64,000 bases of DNA from Puccinellia tenuiflora (lineage: Eukaryota; Streptophyta; Magnoliopsida; Poales; Poaceae), in the NCBI GenBank assembly GCA_012064385.1, contig QRDG01000395.1, positions 1,074,996 through 1,138,995 of the forward strand, read 5' to 3'. The notes under the pieces are model-generated. The model made no database searches. It was given only the letters and a program-made list of their open reading frames with translations, and was not told the origin of the DNA. The position numbers and the translations under genes were made by a program. How positions within the stretch are numbered: position 1 is the stretch's first letter; each line of letters begins with the position of its first letter. Shown here piece by piece: positions 20,394 to 32,350 of this stretch.

Positions 20394-21315
20394 GTAGTAA
20401 TCTCTAGCTGTACCATGTTGCTTCCTGAGAGTTTATGTATGCTGATGTATGAACCATGCTTGGTATTGAGTGTTATATATGTTGGAGTACAGCTCTCTAT
20501 ACGGGCTTTGTCTTAGGTATTCTTTTAAAACCTTTCTGTTGGAGTATAGAATGATTTCATGTTCAGTCATCTGTATATAGATAGAGGAAATGCACAATCA
20601 GGTTATTCTAGCATTGACTGGACACCCTGTCGAAATATGTGTCAAACTTTGGAAGTCGGATGTTACCTCTTACTGACTATTTGTAATCTTCAGACATATA
20701 TGTGGCAGTTTAGCGTCTTTTAAGTGTCTTCTCGAAGATCTTGAAAGCAATACTAGTATTCGGCCATAAAAGAGTTCATCAATACTACTACTACTACAAC
20801 TCTCTGTTCCCAAATTTAACTCATTGTTAACTTATGTGCCCAGGTTTATATGTCTGCAATGATCTTGTATCTTTGAAGGAATACACAAAGCTGCAGTCTG
20901 AACCCAAGCATGCAAACGTCTGGGTGTAGTCATCAATAAAATGTAAAACACTGATATGATATCATCTGTAATGCTGACGGTGTGGGTTTTGTGAACCAGC
21001 TCGCTGGGTTGTGTGAAGACGATGTGATGGTTAATCTTGCTGTGTTTTATTCTCCTGGTGCATCAGCGGTGCAGCAACTACACTCGTCTGTCTGATAGAA
21101 CAATTGTTGAATCTTTTGTTTGGCATTACTGCTCCTACTACTCTATTAGGAACTGAATCATTTGTAATTTCAGATGTGTGCTTAAAAGAAATATATTCCT
21201 TGGTTGAAGTTCAAAAATAAAAAAACGCAGCTAATTGCAATTTTTGGAACGAGAGATCATGTGGTTAAAACATAATGTTGCAGCAGCAGGAAAGTTGTTG
21301 GTTCACATTTAGGAG
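20394..21315. other. Intergenic, no gene seen
   Basis: AT-rich. No supported coding frame, terminal repeat or RNA gene. Confidence 0.45.
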
Positions 21316-22316
21316 GTGGTTGTCTCCCAGTCTTCAGTCTCAAATGGGAGTGCAAGGAGCATGCTCATAACTGTTGCCATAGAGGAAGATAGAGATAAGA
21401 GTAAGTGGAAATTCAGTAAAAGTGACAAGTTCTGTGTTAAATTCTTGTATAATAAGCTATCCTCCTCTGGTCCTGATAGATCTTTCAAACAGATTTGGAA
21501 AGCTAGAATTCCCCTCAAGATCATAGTATGGCTCTGGCTGATATGGCATAATGCTATTGCTACTAAAGTCAATATGAAGAAAAGCAAGTGGGCGGGGAAC
21601 TACACTTGCAGATTTTGCTCATCTCATGAAACAATTAATCATCTGTTCTTTAATTGCCCTGCTGCCTCGTTTGTTTGGGGGTCTGTAAGGCCTTCCGTAA
21701 TGCATTGTATCTTAGCGCGTTATCCTAGGCAGTGGTGAACTATAAGAGACAACCTCCCTGCATTGTATCTTAAAAGTTGTATCTAAGTGTACTCGTATTT
21801 AATGATTTTAGCCTTATATTTGCATGTGATTGGGCTAGCAACTTTTTTGTGCCTATGATCCCGTGCAAGAGTTGTATCTTATATAAGATACAATCTCAAT
21901 CTCTTTCTTCATTAATACGGTGCCACATAAGCAAAATATCTAGGATACCGCTCTAAGTTATGCCTTCATGTTTCACTCAATACTTTTGGTGGATTGCCAA
22001 GTTTCTTCCCTCTAAAACTAATTTGCATGTTGTGGGTGTGGCTGCTCTTTGCTGGGCGATTTGGAAATCTAGGAACAGAGCATGTTTCGAAGAGAAACTC
22101 ATATCTTCTCCTGTTGAGTTGGTGTGTTACATGTGTGTATTTCTTCGATATTGGGCATGTCTGCAGAAGGAAGGAGATAAGAAGGCTATCCTGGATAGGG
22201 CTGACCGGATTCAAGGAGTGGCGCTGGTGACACATGAAGCAGCTAGAGAAGGTGCAAGTAGAGCAAGCATTGAAGAGATCGCTGATGATGACGGCACGGA
22301 AGAAGCACAGGTGTAA
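21316..22316 (+). pseudogene. LINE C-terminal fragment (zf-RVT), split by a MITE
   Basis: The 21316-21700 frame reads FKQIWKARIPLKIIVWLWLI and CRFCSSHETINHLFFNCP, the plant LINE zf-RVT module. The reading resumes at 21964 with CFTQYFWWIAKFLP and AALCWAIWKSRNRACFEEKL and ends at 22316. No reverse-transcriptase core is present, so this is a 5'-truncated remnant. Confidence 0.8.
21702..21963. mobile_element. MITE inserted in the LINE fragment (class uncertain)
   Basis: The left end gcattgtatcttagcgcg continuing to ttatcctag pairs with the right end ctaggataccgctctaag continuing to ttatgcc, inverted. Inside is a second near-copy of gcattgtatctta and a short palindrome, tgtatcttatataagataca. The interruption of the LINE reading supports the limits. 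No clean target duplication is visible, so superfamily is not assigned. Confidence 0.6.
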
Positions 22317-22460
22317 AAAAGAGAAAATGGAAGCAGGGAAAGAGGTTGCTGCTTTTTGTGGTGGTTTCGGGAACGACTAAACAAATGATGGGATGGTCGC
22401 ATGTTTTGTAACACTTGTCGGTTAACAAAAACTTGTGTGATGGCTTTGTGCTCCACCTGA

Positions 22461-23107
22461 GTGGATGTTGGGGTTGCACAACTAGAAATTTCAGGGGTTT
22501 TCGCCGTCGGCATGGTGAGCCGGTTCATGGAGGCACCCACCACGGAGCACATGAGTGCTGTCAAGCACCTGCTCCGCTACATCGCCGGCACGATCGACCA
22601 CGGCTGTTCTTACACTTCAGTCGCTGAAGGTGCTCGCCTGGTCGGTTCAGTGATGCAGATATGGCTGGCGACGTTGATGACAGGAAGACTACATCTGGAA
22701 CATTGTTCTTTTTTGGAGATTGTCCAGTCTCGTGGCAGAGCTAGAAGCAAAAGGTGGTCTCACTCTCCTCCTGTGAATCAGAGTACGTTGCCACCGCCAC
22801 CGCAGCATGCCAGGGTGTCTGGCTTCGGCGTCTCCTCGGCGAGCTGCTAGGATCTGATCCTCTCGTCGCTGAGATGCACGCGGACAACAAGTCCGCGATT
22901 CAACTCTGCAAAAACCTTGTGTTCCATGATCGAAGCAAGCACATCGAGGTGCGGTATCATTACATTAGAGGCTGCATTGAAGATAGGACTGTTTCGGTTC
23001 TGTTCGTCGGCACTGAAGAACAACTTGCTGATATTCTGACCAAGGTGCTTGGGCGTGTTCGGCTTCAGATGCTCCGCGAGAAGATCAAGTTTGTCGAAAT
23101 CAAGTAG
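22461..23107 (+). pseudogene. Copia RNase H fragment, 5'-truncated element
   Basis: The first frame gives VSRFMEAPTTEHMSAVKHLL and RYIAGTIDHG. After frameshifts, 22754-23107 reads VSLSSCESEYVATATAACQG, HADNKSAIQLCKN, HDRSKHIEVRYHYIRG and LADILTKVLGR, the usual end of copia RNase H with a TAG stop. Gag, integrase and most of the reverse transcriptase are absent. Confidence 0.85.
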
Positions 23108-23133
23108 ACATTGCATCTGGTTTAGGGGGAGAT

Positions 23134-23433
23134 TGTTGAAATAAACCCAGTGCAGTGCAGGTTTTAGGTGTCTGTCAAGTGTCTGTTTCCTTCAGTTTCG
23201 TCAGTTAGGACTTAGTCGTTTGTTTACGTTAAGTTCAGCTTCAGTTTGTTAGGATCTGGAGCTATTCTCGCGTGATGCGATCCGTTCGTGGGATGGCACG
23301 AACAACGTGGATCGTGGCTACGTGATTTCCGCTTTGTAACCAATAAAAGGGATAATGGAAATACAGAAAAGTCGCAAGCTGGGCTCTCTCTCTCTCGAGT
23401 TCTTCTTCAGCTCCGGCTAGATTAGGGACGACA
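23134..23433 (+). repeat. 3' LTR of the truncated copia element
   Basis: It follows a polypurine tract, tagggggagat, 26 bases after the RNase H stop. It starts tgttgaaataaaccc and probably ends gggacgaca at 23433. A TATA-like stretch (aataaaagg, 23342) and CT-rich 3' part are present. The right limit is inferred from the TG...CA rule; with no second LTR or target duplication it could be off by some bases. Confidence 0.65.
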
Positions 23434-24110
23434 GTGCTCACCGATGCCGTACTCGTGGAAGATGAGACAGGTGATGGAGGAATCGACCGAATCAAGGCGG
23501 GCATGGTCGTCGACACAGGCGAGGGCGAGGGATGGGTTGAGGGGCTCCTCGACCTCCTGGACGCGATGACGCCTGCTTCGATACGCAGAAGACACTTGAG
23601 TGCGAGGACGGCGCACGTGGGAGGGGGCGAGCTCTTCGAGACAATAGAGGCCCGTGCAGAGGGCGGTGGTGGCGGCGGCCAGGGGGTGCGCGGAGGCGTC
23701 GAAGAAGAGGTTGCGCTGGGCGTCAGTGCGGAGGAGGCGGGAGGCTAGGAATGAGGAAAGGCAGTGGTGGGCGGCAACCCAGAGATCTATCGTCGGGCGG
23801 GCACAGATCGAGCGCCATCTCGCCAGCAGCACGTCGTCGGCGGATAAAAAACCGTCCTTTGACCTCTGGGTTGCGGTTGCGAAGAAATAGGGTTGCGGGT
23901 GCGAGAAAAATAGGGTGCGGAGGTGGTGGGGAGAAATTCTGCGACGGGTTGACGCTGGCGAGTGGAAGAGGGCGGCGACGGGGAGGGAGAGGTAGAGGGT
24001 GCCGACGGGATCCAGAACGGGCGAGGGAGAGCGAGAGGGAGTGGTCGCCTGAGGGAGAGAGAGTGGTCGCGAGTGGGAGGGCAAAACTGGGAAACACAAA
24101 AATCTCGTAA
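23434..24110. other. GC-rich low-complexity region, open on both strands
   Basis: Long frames are open on both strands (23434-23748 plus; 23422-24099 minus) owing to G-rich composition. The minus-strand reading has a plausible patch, ADDVLLARWRSICARPTIDL, but I recognise no family. It ends in a short AT-rich piece (24120-24170) resembling a Stowaway end (aaatgtcttataatttgata...gggagtat). Confidence 0.4.
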
Positions 24111-24599
24111 CGTGATAGAAATTGACCTACAAAACGTAAAATGTCTTATAATTTGATACATAGGGAGTATTTGCTTAATTGGGTTATTAGCTCGGAAGTT
24201 CATCGTGTTTCAAATAGGTTGATCTAATGCTTTCATGTTCACCCTAGAATAAGTTTTGCATCACATTGCTTGTGTATCATATAAGACAGTTTTTTTTTCT
24301 AATTTGGAGATAATTTGGATCCTGTTCTGTATAGTTGTGCAGATTATCACAAATATTATATTTTTCCTTATTTTCACTAGCTGATGTATACTTGTTGCTT
24401 GTGTGTAACTTGAATGAATCTGTATTAGTTTGTGTATTTTATCTTTATTTTCTAGCTGATGTATACTTCTTGTTCTTTTCATTTTTAACATGTTTTTCAT
24501 TCCAAATAAATTGATCTTATCTTATCAAAAGTGAGATCATTTTTTACTTCTATGTACTGTTGCTTTATTTTTATTTGTGAATATTCTGTGCTTTCAAAC

Positions 24600-27480
24600 T
24601 TTCGAGAATGTGTTGCACTTTTATAAACAAATGTGCAACTACACCATTTTTACTTCCATATATTGTTGTTTTGATTTTCAAATAATATTTGATTTCAAAC
24701 CATCTTCGAGTGATTAGAAAATCAGTTGCACTTTTCCTAGAGAATGCGCAACTCGGCCATATTCTATTGCCATATATTGTTCATGTACTTTGGCATGCTT
24801 TTCATTTCAAACCAATTGATCTTAACCTATCGAGTATGAGTTGCACTTTTTCTAAAGAAATGCGCAACTCTGCCATTTTCTATTGCCATATATTGTTCAT
24901 GTTCTTTGGCATGCTTTTCATTTCAAACCAATTGATCTTAACCTATCGAGAATGATTTGCACTTTTTCTAAAGAAATGTGCAACTACACCATTTTTTCTT
25001 CCATATATTATTATTTTGACTTGATTTTCAAATACTTGATTTCAAACCATGTTCTACACTTCCTCTTGAAAACGAGTCTTTAGAAAAACAGTTGCACTTT
25101 TCCTAGAGAAATGCGCAACTCGACCATTTTCTAATGCCACATATTGTTCATGTACTTTGGCATGCTTTTAATTTCAAACTAATCGATCCTATCCCACCGA
25201 AAAGTAGTTGCACTTTTTGTAGATGTGCAACTACACCATTTTTACTTCCATATATTGTTGTTTTGATTTGATTTCAATCCATCTTATGTAGTTCTTCATT
25301 TGAAGACGAATCTTTAGAAAAGCAGTTGCACCATTCCTAGAGTAATGTGCAACTCAGTCATTTCTACTGCCATATATTGTTTTTATTTCTTTGGCATGCT
25401 TTTCATTTCAAACCAACTGATCTTAAACATCTAAAATGAGTTGAACATTTTCTATAGAAATGTGCAACTATACCATTTTTTACTTCCATATATTGTTATT
25501 TTGACTTGATTTTCAAATAATATTTGGTTTCAAACCATCTTCTACACTTCCTCATTTCAAAACGAGTCTTTAGAAAATCAGTTGCACTATTCCTAGAGAA
25601 ATGCGCAACTCGACTATTTTCTATTGCCATATATTGTTCATGTATTTTGGCATGCTTTTCATTTTAAACCAACTGATCTTATCCCAAGGAAACTGAGTTG
25701 CACTTTTTCAAAAGAAATGTGCAACTACACCATTTTTCTTCCATATATTGTTATTTTGACTTTATTTCAAATAATACTTGGTTTCTAACAATCTTATACA
25801 CTTCTTCATTTGAAAACGATTCTTCAGAAAATCAGTTGCACTTTTCCTAGAGAAATGCGCAACTCGGCCATTTTCTATTGCCATATATTTTCATGTACTT
25901 TAGCATGCTTTTCGTTTCAAACCAATTGATCTTATCCCAGCGAAAATGAGTTGCACTTTTTCTAAAGAAATGTGCAACCGACATTTATACTTCCATATAT
26001 TGTTGTTTTGATTTGCTTTCCGAATAATATTTGATTTCAAACATTTTTTACACTTCTTCATTTGAAAACGAGTCTTTAGAAAAATGAGTTGCACTTTTCC
26101 TAGAGAAATGCGCAACTTGACTATTTTTCGTTGCCATATATTGTTCATGTAGTTTGGCATGCTTTTCGTTTAAACCAATTGATCTTATCCCAACGAAAAC
26201 GAGTTGCACTTTTTCTAAAGAAATGTGCAACCGACATTTATACTTCCATATATTGTTGTTTTGACTTTATTTTCAAATAATACTTGGTTTCTAACAATCT
26301 TATACACTTCTTCATTTGAAAACGATTCTTTAGAAAATTAGTTGCACTTTTCCGAGATAAATGCGCAAGTCGGCCATTTTCTATTGCCATATATTGTTCA
26401 TGTACTTTGGCATGCTTTTCAAATTCTAACCAATCGAGAATGAGTTGCACTTTTTCTAAAGAAATGTGCAAATACGCCATTTTACTTCCATATATTGTTG
26501 TTTGATTTGATTTTCAAATAATATTTGACTCAGACCATCTTCTCCACTTGTTCATTTGAAAAAGAGTCTTCCGAAAACCAGTTGCACTTTTCCTAGAGAA
26601 ATGCACAATTCAGCCCTTTTTCTATTGCCATATATTGTTCATGTTTATTTGTTTGGCATGCTTTTCATTTCAAACCATTTGATCTTATTCCATCGAAAAC
26701 AAGTTGCAATTTTATAAAGAAATGTGCAACTGGACCATTTTTACTTATGTACATTGTCGTTCTTATTTACTTTTCGAATAGTTAAAACCATGTTTTACAC
26801 TTTGTGATTTGAAGTGAGTCTTTCGAAAACGAGCTGCACATTTTCTATAGAAAATGCACAACTCGACCATTTTCTTGTTCCATATATTATTATTTTATTT
26901 TTTGACATATTTTCCATTTAAAACAAATTGATCTTATCTTATCAAAAAAGAGTTGCATCTTTGTAAAGATTTGTGCAAGTAGAACATTTTTACTTCTATA
27001 AATTGTTGCTTTGTTTTTCTTTATGATTATTTTTCAATTTCAAACCAAGAAATGCACAACTAGATCATTTTTACTTGCATATATCGTTGTCTTGAATGAT
27101 TTTTGAATATTCTTTGGGATCAAACCTTTTTTACACAACTCGATTTTTAATCGTGTCTTCTAAAAAAGAATTGCACTTTTTCTATGGAAATGCACAACTC
27201 GGCCGTTTTTTGTGCAATATATTGTCCTTTTTTATTCCCTTATATGTTTTTATTCCAAAGAATTGAAAATGAGTTACACTGTGTCTAAGGAAATGTGCAT
27301 CTAGATCATTTTGAAGTGCATATATTGTATTTTGTATGTTTCTCGAATACTTGTGAGATAAAACCATGTTTTAAACTTTTTTATTTGAAATGAGTCTTAT
27401 AAAAATGAGTTGCACTTTTCTAGAGAAATGCGCAACTAAACCATTTTGTAGTGCCTTATAGTGTTCTATTTTATTTTGTT
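24600..27480. repeat. Satellite-like array, about 252-bp dimeric units with a hairpin
   Basis: A 29-bp inverted repeat, gttgcac-N15-gYgcaac, recurs with alternating spacings of about 115 and 137 bases (for example 25581, 25697, 25835), so the higher-order unit is about 252 bp. The type-1 spacer carries ccattttctattgccatata and ggcatgcttttcatttcaaa; the type-2 spacer carries acttccatatattgttgttt and gaaaacgagtcttYagaaaa. About a dozen dimers are visible, well kept in 24690-26700 and more decayed toward 27480. No coding capacity. Confidence 0.9.
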
Positions 27481-27711
27481 GACATATTTTATTTCACCAT
27501 GCTTATTCTAGCATTGTTCTCAATTATCTTTGTTGTTCTTAATTAGTATGTTTCCTATTTAGGTTTTTCTAGTTTTTATAAGTTGCGGGTCTTGGGTGCA
27601 CTAAAGCTGCTCAATAAGTTGAGCCATTGACTTGGAGCAAACTGAAGAACCTAGGAGAGGGGTGAAAAGAACGTCCATGTTCTTCCGGGCAGAAGGGACC
27701 GAAAGAAGGCT

Positions 27712-27850
27712 CAGGATCATGCACAAACACATATAGTAAGGCCCAACTACTGGCACTCTGGCAGGCATCAAAGAAAAGCCCAATAGAAAACGGGCCAAGA
27801 CCCAGGATCATGCACAAACACATATAGTAAATCCCAACTACTGGCACTCA
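27712..27850. repeat. Two-copy direct repeat, about 47 bp
   Basis: caggatcatgcacaaacaca and the following bases up to ctactggcactc occur at 27712-27758 and 27803-27849, about 91 bases apart, just left of the LINE fragment. Confidence 0.75.
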
Positions 27851-28635
27851 AATCGGTGGTCACTTCGATCCCGATCTACATCTCCATTGCGATGGAGTTG
27901 CCTGCTTGGCTGCTGCAATTTCTCAACAAAAGCTTCTGGAAGGGGTCTGAGGCTGTGAAGGGCGGGCACTGCCTCGTGGCATGGGACAGGGTTTGCCGGC
28001 CGGTTGAGTATGGTGGACTTGGCATCATGAACCTCAAGTTGCTCGGGTTCGCGCTGCGGATCCGTTTGGTTTGGCTGCAGCGTCGCCGCGAGGGTTGTTG
28101 GTCCGGGCTGCAGTTGCAGGTTGAGCCGGAGGTGCAAGCAATGTTTGACGCCTCAGTCCGCTTCATCGTTGGAGATGGCCGCATGACGCTCTTCTGGGAT
28201 GACGCCTGGCTAGGTGGCCGGTCGATCAGGAGCACCGCGCCGGCATTGTACGCTGCTGTTGACGCACAGGCGAGGCGGGCCAGGATGATACGCGAGGCGT
28301 TCCATGAACGCCGCTGGATCCGGGACGTCACCGGACCACTCATAGTGCCTGTGCTGGTGCAGTTCCTGGAGCTCGTAGATGCGCTTCAAAGCGTGGAGCT
28401 GAGCGAGGGGACGCCCGAAAGAGTTGACTGGAAGTGGACCTCATCCTCTCTGTACTCCGCCAGCTCTGCATACCGGGCCTTCCATGTCGGGCTGGAGCTG
28501 TTCCCCTGTGGCAAAACCATCTGGAAAACTTGGGCTCCGGGAAAGTGCAAGATGCACATTTGGCTCGCCATGCAATGCCGGCTATGGACTGCCGATAGGA
28601 TGCTTCGCCATGGCATGAACTCGCACACTACTTGC

Positions 28636-28823
28636 CAGGGGCGGATCCAGTGGGGGTGCCATGGGTGCCATGGCACCCCCTAAAAAATGCAGATTTTCTT
28701 AATCCAGTAGCAATTAGTCTAATTTTATGTGTATTACATGTGTTAAAAATATTTGTAGACGATATTTAGACTATGAATATTGAATTTGGCACCCCCTATT
28801 ATTTGACCATGCATCCGCCACTG
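28636..28823. mobile_element. hAT-type MITE 1 in the LINE
   Basis: The 188-bp element starts caggggcggatccagtgg and ends gcatccgccactg. It has an exact 8-bp target duplication ctacttgc at 28628-28635 and 28824-28831. Removing it restores the LINE zinc-binding reading. Confidence 0.9.
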
Positions 28824-29106
28824 CTACTTGCCCACTTTGCGACCAGGAACCGGAGATAGCCGATCATATAGCCGTGGGCTGCGTGTTTGTGAGGGAAGTC
28901 TGGCACATCCTTCTGCGACGCTGCAACCTATTGACGCATATTCCGGCCGCGGACGCCAATTTGATTGAGTGGTGGCCAGACGAGCGCTGCCGTGTACCCA
29001 AGCCGCAACGGAAGGGCTTTGACTCACTAGTTTTACTCACGGTCTGGATGTTGTGGAAGGAGCGGAATTCCCGCGTCTTCCAATGTTCGGCGGGGTCAGT
29101 GACAAG

Positions 29107-29264
29107 CACCGGCGGATCCAGCCGCCCCTATGCCCGGGCAGCCGCCCGGGCTTGCCGGCAGATGATCTCTTAAGTTTTGTACCTTTGTATAGTAATTTCG
29201 TCCAGAAAAATGGTGATTTAGCTATGTTTGCCCGGGCTTCTGGAACATTCTAGGTCCGCCACTG
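29107..29264. mobile_element. hAT-type MITE 2 in the LINE
   Basis: The 158-bp element starts caccggcggatccagccg and ends aggtccgccactg. It has an exact 8-bp target duplication gtgacaag at 29099-29106 and 29265-29272. Confidence 0.88.
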
Positions 29265-30406
29265 GTGACAAGCGTCTGCTGCAAGATCGCCGACGAGATT
29301 TAGCTCTGGAAGATCTCCGTCATAGTCGGGTTGGGTATGCTGTGGAGCTAGAGCTATAGGTGTAGTGTTGTAGGGCGATGTCCCATGTTCCGCGTTTTGT
29401 GGCATACTAGCCCTAGCGTCTTAGCCTCGATACATGTAACCGCATCCAATGGATGCCGGATTCGCTATAAATATGTTCGCCTTTTTCTGCTAATATAATC
29501 GACACGCAGCCTTTTGCGTGTTCGCAAGAAAATAGACCAAGACAAAAAAAAACACATGACATAATCACAAGAAGGACGAGATCGGATGGCTGGTTCGATC
29601 GACTCAGACCAAGGCGGACCCTAATTCCTTATTTTTTTTGAACAAGGAAGCCGAGAATCCTAACGTCGTAAGACTAGCCACAATGGGAGTATCATAGGTA
29701 GTATCATGCATGCCATGTTGGCAAAAATCCTATGTGGCACAACAATTAATGAAGAAAGGCATGATAGTGGTATCTACCTATGTTACGATATCATAGCACG
29801 TAAAACTAGATTTTTTAATAATAAGTAAATCTTATACACACATTTGTATTAGGATTCTACAAACTAATTAATAAGATGTGGGTATGATACTACTATATGA
29901 TACTAGTATATGATACTATGCATTGTATGAGTAGTATCATATACTAGGGGCGCGTTTGGTAGCCTGCACCTAAAATTGAGCTCCGTGAGACTTGGCCCGC
30001 CAGGGCCTAGTCTGGCGATACCAAACTCTGAGCCATGTTGTGCTCTCCGTTTGGCAGCCTGCATCGCATGCCTAGCTGTGACTTATGCATTTCGTTTGGT
30101 TCGCTGCAGCGTCGCAGATTAGAAAGCATGGATGCAAACTGGTGTGTTTGGTTGCCTCCCGACTGCGATTGTGCTCACCTATGGTCGCTCGTGGTGAGGT
30201 TACCATAGCACACCATCATCAGTTCGAACTAGTAGATCATGCAGTTCATCCCTAACTACTACGAATGACAGTTCAACCCTAGCTAATACGAATGACAGTT
30301 CATCCCTAGCTACTACGAATGGCAGTTCATGCAGAAGAGGAATGAGTCCTTCTTCTTCTTGTTCTTCTTCTTCTTGTTGTTCTTCTTCTTCTTACTTTGG
30401 TAAAGC

Positions 30407-31655
30407 TCATATCCTGGAGGCACCTCTGTCAGCCCACATTGCCTGAGCCCACTCCATTCTTTTGGACTTCCAAGCTTCAATGTCTCCAGTGGGGACACCA
30501 TGGCCGCCCTGATCGACGTCGTCATGCGTCACATCATCTTCAGCCGGGAAATGATCATCAATCCCCCACTCTAAGATCCAGTTGTGAAGAATGCAGCACG
30601 CAAGTACTAACTTTACTTGGGTCTCGAAAGGGTGGAATGGCTTCTGGTCAAGGATTTTGAATATGTTCTTCAGTGCAGCAAAAGCTCTTTCTATGGTCAC
30701 TCTAAGGCTAGAGTGTCGGATATTGAACAATTCCTGCGCATTCTGGGGACCAAACCTTGCACTGAACTCGTTTAGATGGTACCTGGTCTTTTGGAATGGC
30801 GGCAGAACTCCAGGACGACATGCATATCCAGCATCTCCAAGGTAGAACTTACCTTCAGGGATGTTGATCCCATCAGGCCTGGACATGTTGTCAGCTAGAA
30901 TGGTTGCATCATGTGCCGATCCCTCCCATCCAGCTAGCACATATGTGAACTTCATGTCAAAATCAACAGCAGCTAGGACATTTTGATTGGTGTAGTGCTT
31001 CCTTCCTGCTGCAGACTCTGATCTCGGCACTCTAGCTGTTACATGAGTATCATCGATGGCGCCAACACAATCCTACAATGAGATGAACAAACTGTCATCA
31101 CAGTGTGCTACATATGTTGTCAATACATTGATAAGTTGTACACAAACAGTTAACTCTTACCTTGAAATGTGGAAAGCATCTGAAGTTGTTCCTTATCTTC
31201 GTTGGTGTTTGACCAGTAGGTGGCTTTATCATGTCATGTCTCAGCTCTCCAATAGAAAATAGCACTTGCTTAAAATAGCGGGAGATAGTCTCACATGACC
31301 TCCTGAAGGTGCTGTGGATAACTCTAAACCTCTGATTATGACCCACAACATGGAGAAACATGCAAACTTGCTCTTCCACACTGGTGTGGATGCTATCCTT
31401 CAACATGCCCCCTTCTCTGAACCTTTTGACAAGTTCATAGAACGGGGCTCTACCCATCCGAAGCATTTGCATAGCCTCCAAATCAGTTGTGTTGTAGATG
31501 TGGTTGAAATTAGCAATCCTCTCCTGATCTCGGGCAAGCATAGGACCATAATGCACCAGAGGATACGCATTGCGCCTAACTACGATCTTACGAATCAGTA
31601 GGATCCATGTCTGAACGACAGCTATGAGTGCTGCTATTTGCCTGATCGGAGTCAC
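30407..31655 (-). CDS. PIF/Harbinger transposase (DDE_Tnp_4), apparently intact
   Basis: The proposed exons are 31655-31161 and 31072-30407, joined by a GT-AG intron of 88 bases. The joined frame has no stop and gives 386 residues, close to the family norm of about 400. The first exon starts MTPIRQIAALIAVVQ and holds the helix-rich N-terminal part (APFYELVKRFREGGM, EEQVCMFLHVVGHNQRFRV). The second begins DCVGAIDDTHV with the first catalytic D, then KFYLGDAGYAC (second D) and SLRVTIERAFAALKNIF (E), so the DDE triad is complete. It cuts and pastes PIF and Tourist elements with its Myb-like partner, which this copy lacks. The start at 31655 is the first ATG of the frame. Confidence 0.88.
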
Positions 31656-31669
31656 CCCACAGTCCTAAT

Positions 31670-32226
31670 AATACGGATCTACCATTAGTACTGGTCACCG
31701 TTCATCTAAATCGACTCTACAGATTTTCCACTATGGAGCAGGAGACATGACTATGCCATTGGAGAGGGAGGAGACGAGATGCTGTCGGAGAGGAAGGAGA
31801 CGAGCAGATGCCAGAGAGAAAGGAGACGACCAGATGCCGGAGAGGACGGCTACTAGGTGCTACAGGAGAGGAGGACGACGACTTGGTGGCGGAGACCAAG
31901 ATCTGGTCGGAGGGGGAATTTTTGGGGCTCTATGGCGGGCGGTGGCCGAAAAGAGGAGGAGATGAGAGTATGTGCGGCGCGAAACCCAGCCGGAATTTCC
32001 CCATCTCCCGCGAGCCTCCCGCGCGCACGACGTCGCCCCTTTTTGCAGCTCTGGGGCCTGGCTCGCCAGGCACGGTCGATTCGACCGTGCCTCTCGGGCC
32101 TGGCTCATCACTGCTTTAAACAGCGCGTGCGCTGGCCACAATGCGGGCCTCCTGCGACCAACCAAACATGCCACTTTTGCAGCTGGTGGACCTGTTTGGA
32201 GGTGCTGCAGGCCACCAAACGCGCTG
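31670..32226. other. Non-coding right part of the PIF element
   Basis: It contains purine-rich gagaggagacgag-like short repeats (31770-31880) and GC-rich subterminal sequence. A Myb/SANT ORF was looked for here and not found. Confidence 0.5.
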
Positions 32227-32350
32227 TAGTATCATATGCATGATATCAATATATGATACTTCTCATTGCGACTAGTCTAAGTAACCTTATATGTTTGCGA
32301 CCGCCAGAGGTACACCGTAGCCAGTGACCCTAAAGACAGCCTGTCGGTGG

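Larger units (their letters stand above)
27851..29540 (+). pseudogene. LINE fragment (C-terminal half), with two MITEs inside
   Basis: The 27856-28635 frame shows the LINE blocks LNKSFWKGSEAVKGGHCLVA, RVCRPVEYGGLGIMNLKLLG, VGDGRMTLFWDDAWLGG and KCKMHIWLAMQCRLWTADR. After the first MITE (28636-28823) it reads CPLCDQEPEIADHIAVGC (zf-RVT) and VWMLWKERNSRVFQ up to the second MITE (29107-29264). A non-coding tail with AT-rich gctaatataatcgacacgc precedes 29540. The polymerase core lies outside this truncated copy. Confidence 0.82.
29948..32226 (-). mobile_element. PIF/Harbinger DNA transposon
   Basis: The 2279-bp element has terminal inverted repeats gggcgcgtttggtagcctgc and, at the right, gcaggccaccaaacgcgctg, with TAG repeated outside (29945-29947 and 32227-32229). 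It encodes a two-exon transposase on the minus strand. I find no second, Myb/SANT-type ORF; the right third (31670-32226) has only low-complexity frames. A CTT/GTT microsatellite lies at 30350-30395. Confidence 0.9.
29672..32277. mobile_element. Tourist-like MITE, split by a PIF/Harbinger element
   Basis: The ends gactagccacaatgggag and ctcattgcgactagtc are inverted repeats, continued inward by tatcat-rich sequence. TAA lies on both outer sides (29669-29671 and 32278-32280), the PIF/Harbinger target type. Without the nested element it is about 324 bp. A Mutator origin is less likely because no 9-bp duplication is seen. Confidence 0.72.

Noticed and set aside
24600..27480. Regularly spaced palindromic repeats of 29 bp resembling a CRISPR array
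   Set aside because: The spacers (about 86 and 108 bases) are themselves repeated, the repeats vary, the surroundings are plant transposons, and no cas genes exist. It is a plant satellite-like array.
27601..27847. Minus-strand short frames with repeated MPVVG-type starts
   Set aside because: They arise from the 47-bp direct repeat and have no other support.
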